From NCBI GenBank assembly GCA_000961725.1, contig LADS01000061.1, positions 236,119 to 300,118 of the forward strand: DNA of 64,000 bases, in the 5' to 3' direction. Positions 8,805 through 17,230 of the stretch are shown here, one piece after another. The position numbers were made by a program, and so were the translations under genes. Under the pieces are notes generated by a model that made no database searches, was not told the DNA's origin, and saw nothing but the letters and a program-made list of their open reading frames with translations. Source of the DNA: Desulfobulbaceae bacterium BRH_c16a (lineage in GTDB: Bacteria > Desulfobacterota > Desulfobulbia > Desulfobulbales > Desulfocapsaceae). How positions within the stretch are numbered: position 1 is the first letter of the stretch; each line of letters starts with the position of its first letter.

Positions 8805-8889
8805 AGATTCTTTGAGGTGATTAGGTTCATGGTTTTCAAAATAAACAAAATCCGAAGGGAACTTCTTCGGATAAAACAAGAAAGAATCT
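8805..8889 (+). other. Nested inverted repeats between murEF and mraY
   Basis: An outer 9-bp pairing (AGATTCTTT 8805-8813 with AAAGAATCT 8881-8889) encloses an inner 8-bp hairpin (ATCCGAAG 8850-8857 with CTTCGGAT 8865-8872). The largest gap in the first half of the operon is occupied by this structure. No T-run follows on the + strand, so it is not a standard terminator. It could be a processing site, an RNA stabiliser or an attenuator. Confidence 0.4.
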
Positions 8890-8910
8890 AATTAGCGAGT
8901 CTGACAAACC

Positions 8911-9990
8911 ATGTTGTATCATCTCCTCTATCCCCTGCATACCGATCTGAGCCTTTTTAATGTCTTCCGATATATCACTTTTCGTTCGATCTGTGCCGCA
9001 CTTACCGCTTTTTTGATCGTCCTGATACTTGGTCCCCTCTTCATCCGGACCATGCGGCGTTTTCAAATCGGCCAGGTCGTCCGCGACGACGGTCCCGCTT
9101 CGCACCTGGCCAAGCAAGGGGTGCCGACCATGGGAGGCTTGCTGATTATTTTGTCTATTGTTCTCGGCACCCTGTTATGGGCTCGTCTCGACAACGCCCT
9201 GGTCTGGCTGGGGGTGTTTATCACGATGTTTTTCGGATGCATCGGCGGGCTGGACGATCTGCGTAAGATCAAAAAGAAGAACTCCAAGGGCTTGAGCGCC
9301 AGGGGCAAGTTGATCCTGCAGGTCATAGGGGCGGCCGTGGTGGGTTTTTTTATCTTTTATACTCCGGGCTTTGACGGTCATCTAAGTATTCCGTTCCTGA
9401 AAAATGTCCGTCCGGATCTCGGGTGGTTTTACGTGGTGTTCGCAGTGGTCGTTATCGTCGGCGCCTCGAATGCGGTGAATCTCACCGATGGCCTCGATGG
9501 CCTGGCAGCCGGCCCTACAGTGGTGACGTCGGCGGTGTATCTGGTCTTCTGCTATCTTGCAGGTCACGTCGTATTGGCCGAATACCTGCAGTTGCCGTAT
9601 GTTCCGGGAAGCGGGGAACTGTCCGTATTCTGCGGGACAATCTTTGGCGCGTGTCTTGGTTTTATGTGGTTCAACGCCTATCCGGCGCAGATGTTTATGG
9701 GCGATGTCGGCTCGCTGGCCCTTGGCGGCGCGCTCGGATCGATTGCCATTATCATCAAACAGGAATTTCTCCTGGCGATTGTCGGCGGAATATTTGTAAT
9801 GGAAGCCTTGTCCGTCATCATGCAGGTCGGTTATTTCAAATTGACCAACGGCAAGCGGATATTTTTAATGGCCCCCTTTCATCATCATTTTGAGAAAAAA
9901 GGGTGGCACGAACCAAAGGTTGTTGTTAGGTTCTGGATTGTCTCGATAATTCTCGGTCTTTTGGCCCTTGCCACGTTAAAGTTGCGATGA
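8911..9990 (+). CDS. mraY: Phospho-MurNAc-pentapeptide transferase MraY
   Basis: MraY moves phospho-MurNAc-pentapeptide from UDP to undecaprenyl phosphate at the inner membrane, making lipid I. The 359-aa polytopic protein has the family motifs NLTDGLDGLA (active-site Asp region), MFMGDVGSLALGG and the HHHFEKKGWHE loop, among about ten membrane helices. It overlaps murD by 4 bases. All residues expected of an active enzyme are present. Confidence 0.97.
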   Translation: MLYHLLYPLHTDLSLFNVFRYITFRSICAALTAFLIVLILGPLFIRTMRRFQIGQVVRDDGPASHLAKQGVPTMGGLLIILSIVLGTLLWARLDNALVWLGVFITMFFGCIGGLDDLRKIKKKNSKGLSARGKLILQVIGAAVVGFFIFYTPGFDGHLSIPFLKNVRPDLGWFYVVFAVVVIVGASNAVNLTDGLDGLAAGPTVVTSAVYLVFCYLAGHVVLAEYLQLPYVPGSGELSVFCGTIFGACLGFMWFNAYPAQMFMGDVGSLALGGALGSIAIIIKQEFLLAIVGGIFVMEALSVIMQVGYFKLTNGKRIFLMAPFHHHFEKKGWHEPKVVVRFWIVSIILGLLALATLKLR

Positions 9991-11372
9991 TGAAAAAAGC
10001 AGCCATGATACATCCCGGGACAAAGGTAGCAGTAATCGGCCTGGGCATTTCCGGACGGGCCGCGGTCAAATATGCACGGCAGTGCGGGGCCGAGGTTCGG
10101 GTATCGGACAGCCGGCCCGAACAGCGTTTTCTTGTGGAAGAGCAATCGTTTCTCACCGCGACAAACGTCATCTGGGAAGCAGGCGGTCATACCCTTGAAT
10201 TCCTGAGGCAGGCCGATCTCGTTCTGGTCAGTCCCGGAGTCAATCTCGAATCACCGGTGATGCGGGATTTGCGCAATGCCGGGATACCTCTGGTCGGTGA
10301 ACTTGCCGTAGCGGCGGGCCTTATCGAAGTTCCGGTTGTCGCTGTAACCGGCACCAACGGAAAAACCACAGTGACTACACTGATCGGCGAGCTTTTGCAA
10401 GGGTCGGGGAAGAGGGTTTTTGTCGGCGGGAATATCGGCACTCCGCTGTATGAATTTCTCTGCCGGCCGACGGAGTATGACATCGTTGTGGTCGAGGTGT
10501 CGAGCTTTCAACTGGAAAGTGCCGGATCCTTTGCACCGGATGTCGGGATACTGCTGAATATCACGCCGGATCATCTTGACAGACATGGCAGCCTTGAAAA
10601 ATATGCCCAGGTTAAAATGCAGCTTTTCATGCATCAGAAACCGGGCGATATCGCCGTTGTCAACGGGGAGGACCGGCTCTGCGCAGATCTTCCGGGCGGA
10701 GCACAGGCAGAAATTCGCTCTTTCGGCCATACCGAACGCGACGCCGCAGTAATCACCCATGACGGGATCTGCCTGAAGGTTCTTGATGAAGTGGAAGAAT
10801 ATCCGCTGGCCGACACGGTTCTCGGCAATAGCGTCGGCCTGCAGAACAGCGCCGCGGCGATACTTGCGGTACGGGCGCTTGGCTGCACGAAAGAGCAGAT
10901 CATGGCAGGCCTGCAGGCATTTCGTCTGTCGCCCCATCGTATCGAGTTTGTCGCGGAAGTGGACGGAGTCTCCTACTATAACGATTCGAAGGCTACCAAT
11001 ACCGGCGCAGTCATCGCCGCTCTCCGGCAGTTTTCCGGCAACGTCATTCTCATTGCCGGCGGACGGGACAAAGGAGACGACTACCGCCTGCTCAGGGAAA
11101 GTGTGGCGGCACGGGTGCGGCAGCTGATCGTTATCGGCGAATCCGCTGGATTACTGGCGGATGCCTTGGCGGACGTCGTAGCTCTCGTCCGGGCCGGGTC
11201 GATGCGGGAAGCAGTCGGTTATGCCGCGGCAGCCGGGCGGAAGGGGGATGTGGTACTGCTTTCGCCGGCATGCGCCAGCTTCGATATGTTCACCAGCTAC
11301 GGCCATCGCGGCAATGAATTTAAAAAAGAGGTTCTGAACCTGAGACACCAGGCCAGTCAGGCGACGGGGTAG
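9987..11372 (+). CDS. murD: UDP-MurNAc-L-Ala:D-Glu ligase MurD
   Basis: MurD adds D-glutamate to UDP-MurNAc-L-alanine. The 461-aa protein shows the N-terminal Rossmann segment VAVIGLGISGRAA, the ATP loop VTGTNGKTT (120-128), NITPDHLDRH, YYNDSKATNTGA and the C-terminal SPACASFDMF motif. Its ATG overlaps the mraY stop. In most Gram-negative dcw clusters ftsW follows murD; here murG starts only 6 bases after the murD stop. Confidence 0.97.
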   Translation: MMKKAAMIHPGTKVAVIGLGISGRAAVKYARQCGAEVRVSDSRPEQRFLVEEQSFLTATNVIWEAGGHTLEFLRQADLVLVSPGVNLESPVMRDLRNAGIPLVGELAVAAGLIEVPVVAVTGTNGKTTVTTLIGELLQGSGKRVFVGGNIGTPLYEFLCRPTEYDIVVVEVSSFQLESAGSFAPDVGILLNITPDHLDRHGSLEKYAQVKMQLFMHQKPGDIAVVNGEDRLCADLPGGAQAEIRSFGHTERDAAVITHDGICLKVLDEVEEYPLADTVLGNSVGLQNSAAAILAVRALGCTKEQIMAGLQAFRLSPHRIEFVAEVDGVSYYNDSKATNTGAVIAALRQFSGNVILIAGGRDKGDDYRLLRESVAARVRQLIVIGESAGLLADALADVVALVRAGSMREAVGYAAAAGRKGDVVLLSPACASFDMFTSYGHRGNEFKKEVLNLRHQASQATG

Positions 11373-11378
11373 AGAAAG

Positions 11379-12497
11379 TTGAAAAACAATCGCACAAACA
11401 TCCGTCTCCTTCTGACCGGAGGCGGAACGGGAGGCCATCTCTTTCCGGCTGTTGCCGCGGCTCAGGAGTTCCAGCGGCAGATGCCGGAGACGCAGGTATT
11501 GTTTGTCGGCACCAGGCGAAAGGTCGATACGAGAAGTCTCGGTGCCTACGGCTTTCAGAGCGAGAATATCCATTGCTACGGGCTCAAGGGCAAAAGTCCG
11601 CTGGAACTGCTGAAAGCGGTCGCCATTCTGCCGGTGTCGTACCTTCAGGCGTGCATGATCATCCGCCGGTTTCGGCCGGATCTCATTCTCGGGGTCGGGG
11701 GATATGTCACCGGACCAGTGATTGTCGCCGGAAAAAGTATGGGCGTTCCCACGGTCATTCATGAACAGAATTCGGTCCCGGGGCTTGCCAACCGAAAGCT
11801 CGGCAGAATTGTCGACCGGGTATGTCTGTCGATGCCCGGCAGCGGTGCCCGGTTTCCGGCAGAAAAAATCGTCTACACCGGCAATCCGGTGCGCCGGGAT
11901 ATTCTCGAGCTGGCGGCAAGCCCTCCTCCACGGAGGGATGACAAAAAAACATTGCTGGTGCTTGGCGGGAGCCAGGGCGCCCATGCTGTCAACCGACTGG
12001 TCGCCGAAGCCCTGCAGGGATTGCCTGAGGCCGTGCTGAGGCACGTCAGGGTGATCCATCAAACCGGAGAGGCAGATGCGGCAGGTATCCGGGAACAATA
12101 TACCGAAAAGGGGATAGACGCGGTGGTGCAACCCTTTTTTACCGATATGGTGGAAGTGTATGGCCAGGCCGATCTGCTTGTTTCAAGAGCCGGGGCAACT
12201 ACCCTTTCGGAGATAGCGGTTCTGGGCAAACCGGCAATACTCATTCCCTTTCCGTTTGCCGCCGACAATCATCAGGAGAAGAACGCCGGTCATTATGCAA
12301 CCGGTGGCGGTGCACTCCAGTTCAGGCAGAGCGAACTTAGCGGGAACACCCTGGCCGAACACATCGGTCGACTCATCCGGGATGAGAATACTTTGATCGC
12401 CATGGGCAAGGCCATGAAGGAGCTTGCCTTTCCCGACGCCGCGGCAAAGATAGTGACCTGCTGTCTGCAGGTAATGGAGAATCGTAACGCCCTATGA
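11379..12497 (+). CDS. murG: Lipid II synthase MurG (GlcNAc transferase)
   Basis: MurG adds GlcNAc to lipid I on the inner face of the membrane, making lipid II. The 372-aa protein has the N-terminal GGGTGGH loop (14-20), HEQNSVPG, the LGGSQGAHAVN segment and the UDP-binding SRAGATTLSE motif of GT28 enzymes. The start is TTG at 11379, with purine-rich GGGGTAGAGAAAG just upstream. It overlaps murC by 4 bases. Confidence 0.96.
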   Translation: MKNNRTNIRLLLTGGGTGGHLFPAVAAAQEFQRQMPETQVLFVGTRRKVDTRSLGAYGFQSENIHCYGLKGKSPLELLKAVAILPVSYLQACMIIRRFRPDLILGVGGYVTGPVIVAGKSMGVPTVIHEQNSVPGLANRKLGRIVDRVCLSMPGSGARFPAEKIVYTGNPVRRDILELAASPPPRRDDKKTLLVLGGSQGAHAVNRLVAEALQGLPEAVLRHVRVIHQTGEADAAGIREQYTEKGIDAVVQPFFTDMVEVYGQADLLVSRAGATTLSEIAVLGKPAILIPFPFAADNHQEKNAGHYATGGGALQFRQSELSGNTLAEHIGRLIRDENTLIAMGKAMKELAFPDAAAKIVTCCLQVMENRNAL

Positions 12498-13894
12498 GCA
12501 TGAACAGAAAAACAAAACACATTCATTTTGTCGGAATCGGCGGCATCGGCATGAGCGGAATCGCCGAACTGCTGCTCAATCTTGGCTACAAGGTATCCGG
12601 TTCCGATCTCAGCTGCTCGGCTATCACCGAGAATCTTGCCCGGCTTGGCGGCATGATCTATCAGGGCCATCGGAGTGAGTGGATCGAGGGCGCCAATGTG
12701 GTGGTGACTTCGTCGGCGATTTCTCAGAATAACCCGGAAGTCGTCCGGGCCAGGGAAACCAACGTGCCGGTCATCATGCGCGCCGAGATGCTGGCGGAAC
12801 TGATGCGGTTGAAAAAATACGGCATTGCCATCGCCGGCAGCCACGGCAAGACCTCGACCACCTCGATGGTGAGCTGGATGCTGGCCAGCGCCGGTCTGGA
12901 CCCGACCATTGTCATCGGTGGCAAGGTAGATGCCTTAGGAGGCAACGCCAAGCTCGGGGCCGGCGAATATCTGGTGGCGGAAGCCGATGAGAGCGACGGC
13001 TCGTTTCTGAAGCTCTCGCCGGTGGTGGAGGTGGTTACCAATATCGACCTCGAACACCTCGATTATTACCGGGATCTCGATCACATCAAGGCAACGTTTC
13101 TCGAGTTTATCGCCAAAATCCCTTTTTACGGCGCGGCGATTGTCTGTCTGGATGACGAAAATATCGCCGACATTCTCCCATCCATCAAAAAGAGAACGAT
13201 AACCTACGGGCTTACACCGCAGTCGGATATCTATGGCGATGGGATTGTCTGGGAGGAGGGCAGGATTCATTTCACCGTAAAAAGCGCGGCCGGTGAACTG
13301 GGGAGGATCGATATTGCGCCACCCGGAATGCATAATGTCTATAATGCCCTGGCCGTGGTCTGCGTCGGGCTTGAACTGGAAATCCCGTTTACCAAGATAA
13401 AGCAGGCTCTCGGCAGTTTTGCCGGTGTGCAACGGCGGATGCAGAAAAAAGGCGAGATCGCCGGAATTACCGTGGTCGACGATTACGGCCACCATCCAAC
13501 CGAGATACGGGCGACTCTTGCGGCGATTAAACGGGCATGGCCGGAGAAAAGGCTGGTCGTCCTGTTTCAACCCCATCGTTATTCCCGAACCAAGGCTTTA
13601 TTTAAAGAATTTCAGACCTGCTTTCATAAGGCAGATTACCTTGTAATGACAGATATATACGCGGCAAGCGAGGAGCCGCTTGAGGGAGTGACCAGCGAGT
13701 GTCTGCTCGAGGCGACCATGAAACACGGTCAGCGTCATACCCGCTATATCGGTAAAGTTGAGGAAGTGGCCGGAGAATTACTGCCGTTTCTCGAAACAGG
13801 CGATCTGGTGCTGACCCTTGGCGCCGGCAATATCGTCAAGGTCGGCGAGGAGTTGCTCGAACTTCTCCACCTGCGGGAGGGCGAAAGAAAGTGA
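12494..13894 (+). CDS. murC: UDP-MurNAc:L-alanine ligase MurC
   Basis: MurC joins L-alanine to UDP-MurNAc. It carries the dinucleotide-like HFVGIGGIGMSGIAE start (11-25), the P-loop AGSHGKTSTTSM (114-125), EADESDGSF, DDYGHHPTEI and FQPHRYSRT motifs. The length of 466 aa is typical. It overlaps murG upstream and murB downstream by 4 bases each, consistent with tight translational coupling. Confidence 0.97.
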   Translation: MSMNRKTKHIHFVGIGGIGMSGIAELLLNLGYKVSGSDLSCSAITENLARLGGMIYQGHRSEWIEGANVVVTSSAISQNNPEVVRARETNVPVIMRAEMLAELMRLKKYGIAIAGSHGKTSTTSMVSWMLASAGLDPTIVIGGKVDALGGNAKLGAGEYLVAEADESDGSFLKLSPVVEVVTNIDLEHLDYYRDLDHIKATFLEFIAKIPFYGAAIVCLDDENIADILPSIKKRTITYGLTPQSDIYGDGIVWEEGRIHFTVKSAAGELGRIDIAPPGMHNVYNALAVVCVGLELEIPFTKIKQALGSFAGVQRRMQKKGEIAGITVVDDYGHHPTEIRATLAAIKRAWPEKRLVVLFQPHRYSRTKALFKEFQTCFHKADYLVMTDIYAASEEPLEGVTSECLLEATMKHGQRHTRYIGKVEEVAGELLPFLETGDLVLTLGAGNIVKVGEELLELLHLREGERK

Positions 13895-14811
13895 ATGCCG
13901 GGCAGCAAACGAGGATGGCATCGATGCTTTCGCAGCCGGTAGAGTGGCAGTGCCGGCTTGATCGCTATACCTCTTTTGCCATCGGCGGGCCGGCTGAAGC
14001 AGTCGTCAAGGTGGACCTGCGGCATGAACTGCATCCTCTGCTCAAGTACCTTGCCGGAGAAAAGATACCCTGGCGGGTCATTGGCCGGGGCACCAACCTG
14101 CTCGTCAGGGATGAAGGGTTTCCCGGGGTCATTATCGTGCTTGGTAAAGAATTTGCGCAGTCGACGGAAATGGTGTCCGATAAGGAAACCATCGTTATCG
14201 AAGCCGGCGGGGCATGTGGTCTGGCAAAGCTTTCTCTGCGCTGTGCGGACAACGGCTTGACCGGTCTGGAGTTTGCCTGCGGGATTCCCGGAACAGTCGG
14301 CGGCGCCGTCATAATGAACGCCGGGGCAGGGGGGCGGGATATCTCGACGGTTCTGCGGAGTGTGACGGTCGTGAGTCCGGACAAGGAGGAGAAAATCCTG
14401 TACAATGACCTCGAATTTTCGTATCGCTCCTGGGATGGCTATGCCCGCTACCGGCGGCAGGCGGTTGTTGCCATGGTGGAATTTTCTCTGCAACGTGGCG
14501 ATGTCGCAGAAATCAAGGAGCGATGCAGGATGCTGCAGGAGAAAAGAAAAGCGTCGCAGCCCCATGAGTATGCCAATGCCGGATCGTTTTTCAAGAACCC
14601 GCCGAATGACAGTGCCGGCCGATTGATAGAAGTCAGCGGCTTGAAAGGGATGAGTATTGGCGGGGCGATGGTATCGGACCGTCATGGCAATTTTCTTGTC
14701 AATAAGGGCGGGGCAACTGCCGTTGATGTTCTGCACCTGAAGAAGGTAATTCAGGAACGAGTTGCAAAAGACTGTGGCGTCGTACTCGAGCCCGAAGTAC
14801 ATTTTATCTGA
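13891..14811 (+). CDS. murB: UDP-N-acetylenolpyruvoylglucosamine reductase MurB
   Basis: MurB is an FAD enzyme that reduces enolpyruvyl-UDP-GlcNAc to UDP-MurNAc using NADPH. FAD-binding motifs are visible (YTSFAIGGPAE, GRGTNLLVRD, GIPGTVGGAVIMNAGA). The catalytic serine lies in NAGSFFKNP (Ser232) and the C-terminal glutamate in LEPEVHFI (300-302). GTG start overlapping murC. No ddl gene follows, although D-Ala-D-Ala ligase often sits here. Confidence 0.96.
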   Translation: MNAGQQTRMASMLSQPVEWQCRLDRYTSFAIGGPAEAVVKVDLRHELHPLLKYLAGEKIPWRVIGRGTNLLVRDEGFPGVIIVLGKEFAQSTEMVSDKETIVIEAGGACGLAKLSLRCADNGLTGLEFACGIPGTVGGAVIMNAGAGGRDISTVLRSVTVVSPDKEEKILYNDLEFSYRSWDGYARYRRQAVVAMVEFSLQRGDVAEIKERCRMLQEKRKASQPHEYANAGSFFKNPPNDSAGRLIEVSGLKGMSIGGAMVSDRHGNFLVNKGGATAVDVLHLKKVIQERVAKDCGVVLEPEVHFI

Positions 14812-14813
14812 AG

Positions 14814-15824
14814 ATGAAAAAACCGGCCTCAATATTGAAAAAACTGGTGGAGCTGCTCCCGCGGAAAAAAAAGACCGGGAACGCGTATTTAAAAAAGGAT
14901 ATTCGCATTCACGCCGGTCCTGACACCCAAGGAAAGCAGCAAGGGCGCCGTCGTCGCCTGGAGAGATTGAAGCAACGGCTTCTGGCAAAAAAACAACAAC
15001 CCGAGACAGGGTACAGCAAGCCTGCAGGCAGTAAAAAAATGACTCTGCGCCTGGCTGGGCCGCTGTTCCTGGCGGCCATTGTCCTTTTGATCTGGGGTTT
15101 CGACGGCAGGGAAAAGCTGGAGAAGGGCCTGCAGTCGATTGCCTTCTTCAAGGTCGGCAAGGTTGAATTCTCCGGATGCAGCATGGTCCCGGAAGACAGA
15201 TTGCTGGAGGCCTCGGGGCTTATCCTGCGCCAGACGAGCTTATTTGGCCTGGACGCTTCGCAGGTAGAGGCAAAGCTTGGCGATGTTCCCTGGGTTGAAC
15301 GCGCGGTGGTGAAAAGGGACTGGCCTTCGACGGTTGAGATCGCGATCGAGGAAAATACCCCGGTGGCTATTCTGAATACTCCGCAATCCGGGGAAGCGCA
15401 GCTTCAGTATATTGATGAGAAGGGAATGCAGATACTGCCGGTTCTTCCCGGAGCTGATGTCGATTTTCCGATTATTACCGGCCTCATGGAAATAACCGAT
15501 GAGCAACAGAGGGAAAAATCGCTTGCAGAAGTTCTGATTTTCCTCAGAAAGGTGGCAAGTAACGATCCGCATCTTCCGGTGCAGTCGGTGTCTGAGGTTC
15601 ATATCAATCAGGTTGGTGAAATTGTAGTATATATGGTTGAATACCCATTCCCAATTTTCTTCGGAAATGGTAACACTAGACAGAATTATTCACGACTGAT
15701 TCAGGTTCTCAGGGCGCTTTATAAAAAGCCGAATGGCAAGGAGCTGCTTTCCCAGATCGAATATATCCAGATGGACTACTTGAACGACAAGGTGCTCGTT
15801 GCCCAAAGCGGCTCGGGTTTATGA
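14814..15824 (+). CDS. ftsQ: Cell division protein FtsQ
   Basis: FtsQ is the bitopic hub of the FtsQLB divisome subcomplex. It has a long basic cytoplasmic N-terminus (1-77, very rich in Lys and Arg), one membrane helix (about 78-95) and a POTRA domain (about 111-180: FFKVGKVEFSG...PWVERAVVKRDWPSTVEI), then the beta domain. The 336-aa length is longer than usual because of the N-terminal tail. It starts 2 bases after murB and overlaps ftsA by 4. Confidence 0.92.
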   Translation: MKKPASILKKLVELLPRKKKTGNAYLKKDIRIHAGPDTQGKQQGRRRRLERLKQRLLAKKQQPETGYSKPAGSKKMTLRLAGPLFLAAIVLLIWGFDGREKLEKGLQSIAFFKVGKVEFSGCSMVPEDRLLEASGLILRQTSLFGLDASQVEAKLGDVPWVERAVVKRDWPSTVEIAIEENTPVAILNTPQSGEAQLQYIDEKGMQILPVLPGADVDFPIITGLMEITDEQQREKSLAEVLIFLRKVASNDPHLPVQSVSEVHINQVGEIVVYMVEYPFPIFFGNGNTRQNYSRLIQVLRALYKKPNGKELLSQIEYIQMDYLNDKVLVAQSGSGL

Positions 15825-17116
15825 TAGGTATGGATGACAAAATTATAAAAACGGAAACTCACGAACTCGATATTGTCGATCGGCCGAAAATCGACCCGGA
15901 AAGGCAGGAACAGGGCGAGCTTATTGTCGGTCTCGATATCGGCACGACAAAGATATGCTGCGTTGTCGGTGAAATGTTCGACGATCGGGTGGAGGTGATC
16001 GGGGTTGGCACTGTACCTTCGAAGGGACTGAAAAAAGGTGTGGTTGTCAATATCGAGAGCACGGTCAATTCTATTCGCCAGGCAGTGACGCTGGCTGAAG
16101 AAGCAGCCGGCTGCGATCTGCGATCGGTGTATGTTTACGTGGGAATTGCCGGAAACCACATCAAGGGATTCAACAGCCCGGGCATTCTGGCCATCAATAA
16201 TCGCGAGATCAAACAGGCCGATATCGACGAAGTCATCGCTGCCGCAAGGACCGTCAAAATTTCCGAGAACCAGCGGATTATTCATGTGATGCCCCAGGAG
16301 TACATGGTCGATGACCACACCGGCATCCAGAATCCCATAGGAATGACCGGCGTTCGGCTGGTCACCAATGTGCATATTGTCACGGCGGATATCGGCGCGG
16401 TCCACAATCTGGTGACCTGCTGCAATAAGGCCGGGCTTGAAGTGGCGGAACTGGTCCTTGAATCGATCGCCTCAGCCCACGCAGTTTTAAGTAAAGACGA
16501 GATGGAACTCGGCGTGGCGCTTATAGATATAGGCGGCGGCACCACCGATCTTGCCGTCTTTTGCGACGGAACCATTCGCCATACCTGCGAGATCGGACTC
16601 GGCGGCCACAATCTGACCAACGATCTCTCGGTGGGACTGCGCACTCCTTTGCAGGAGGCCGAGCGCTTAAAGGAGGATTTCGGTGGCGCAATCTCCTCGA
16701 TCATCAAGCCGAACCTGGTGGTCGACGTCCCGACCGTCGGAGACCGGGAACCGCGCAAGGTAACGCAGAAGGTACTGGTGGACATCCTTGAGGCGCGAGT
16801 CATTGAGATCCTGGAAATTCTTGACCGGGAACTCATCGCTTCCGGGCAGAAGACGAAGATAAACGGCGGCATTGTTTTAACCGGCGGTACGGCTCTGCTG
16901 ACCAATTTAACGGAACTGGCGGAGCAAATATTCGATCTCCCTGTTCGGATAGGGTATCCGGTCGGACTTTCGGGGAAAGTCGAAGAACTGAATAATCCCC
17001 GCTGCACCACGGCTGCAGGCCTGGTATTGTTTGGCAGGAAAAAACAGACCTCCACGGGCAGACAGGAGGTTAATGTCATGAGCCGGGTCAGGGACTGGCT
17101 TAAAAAAATGATGTGA
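15821..17116 (+). CDS. ftsA: Cell division protein FtsA
   Basis: FtsA is the actin-like protein that tethers FtsZ to the membrane. Actin-fold motifs are present: LDIGTTKICCVVGE (phosphate 1), LIDIGGGTTDLAVF (phosphate 2) and GGIVLTGGTALL (adenosine). The C-terminus ends in VRDWLKKMM, an amphipathic helix typical of the membrane-targeting sequence. An extension of about 35 residues precedes the actin core. An upstream TTG or ATG could be the true start, but the 4-base overlap with ftsQ supports this one. Confidence 0.95.
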   Translation: MIGMDDKIIKTETHELDIVDRPKIDPERQEQGELIVGLDIGTTKICCVVGEMFDDRVEVIGVGTVPSKGLKKGVVVNIESTVNSIRQAVTLAEEAAGCDLRSVYVYVGIAGNHIKGFNSPGILAINNREIKQADIDEVIAAARTVKISENQRIIHVMPQEYMVDDHTGIQNPIGMTGVRLVTNVHIVTADIGAVHNLVTCCNKAGLEVAELVLESIASAHAVLSKDEMELGVALIDIGGGTTDLAVFCDGTIRHTCEIGLGGHNLTNDLSVGLRTPLQEAERLKEDFGGAISSIIKPNLVVDVPTVGDREPRKVTQKVLVDILEARVIEILEILDRELIASGQKTKINGGIVLTGGTALLTNLTELAEQIFDLPVRIGYPVGLSGKVEELNNPRCTTAAGLVLFGRKKQTSTGRQEVNVMSRVRDWLKKMM

Positions 17117-17139
17117 AGGTGAGTTTTCCGTTTGCGAGG

Positions 17140-17189
17140 CATCTTCGGGATGCTATAGTATTGCACTAATAATATTCAGACGTTATCAT
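17140..17189 (+). promoter_or_regulatory. UUCG hairpin and likely promoter upstream of ftsZ
   Basis: The 114-base ftsA-ftsZ gap holds a small GCATC-TTCGG-GATGC hairpin (about 17143-17157). After it come a -35-like TTGCAC (17161-17166) and, 17 bp later, TATCAT (17184-17189, 5 of 6 matches to the -10 consensus). Position and spacing suggest a separate promoter giving extra ftsZ transcription, as in many bacteria. Confidence 0.45.
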
Positions 17190-17230
17190 CGTAAACCGGT
17201 GGAAACAAAGAATTCAATAGGGGGTTTAAC

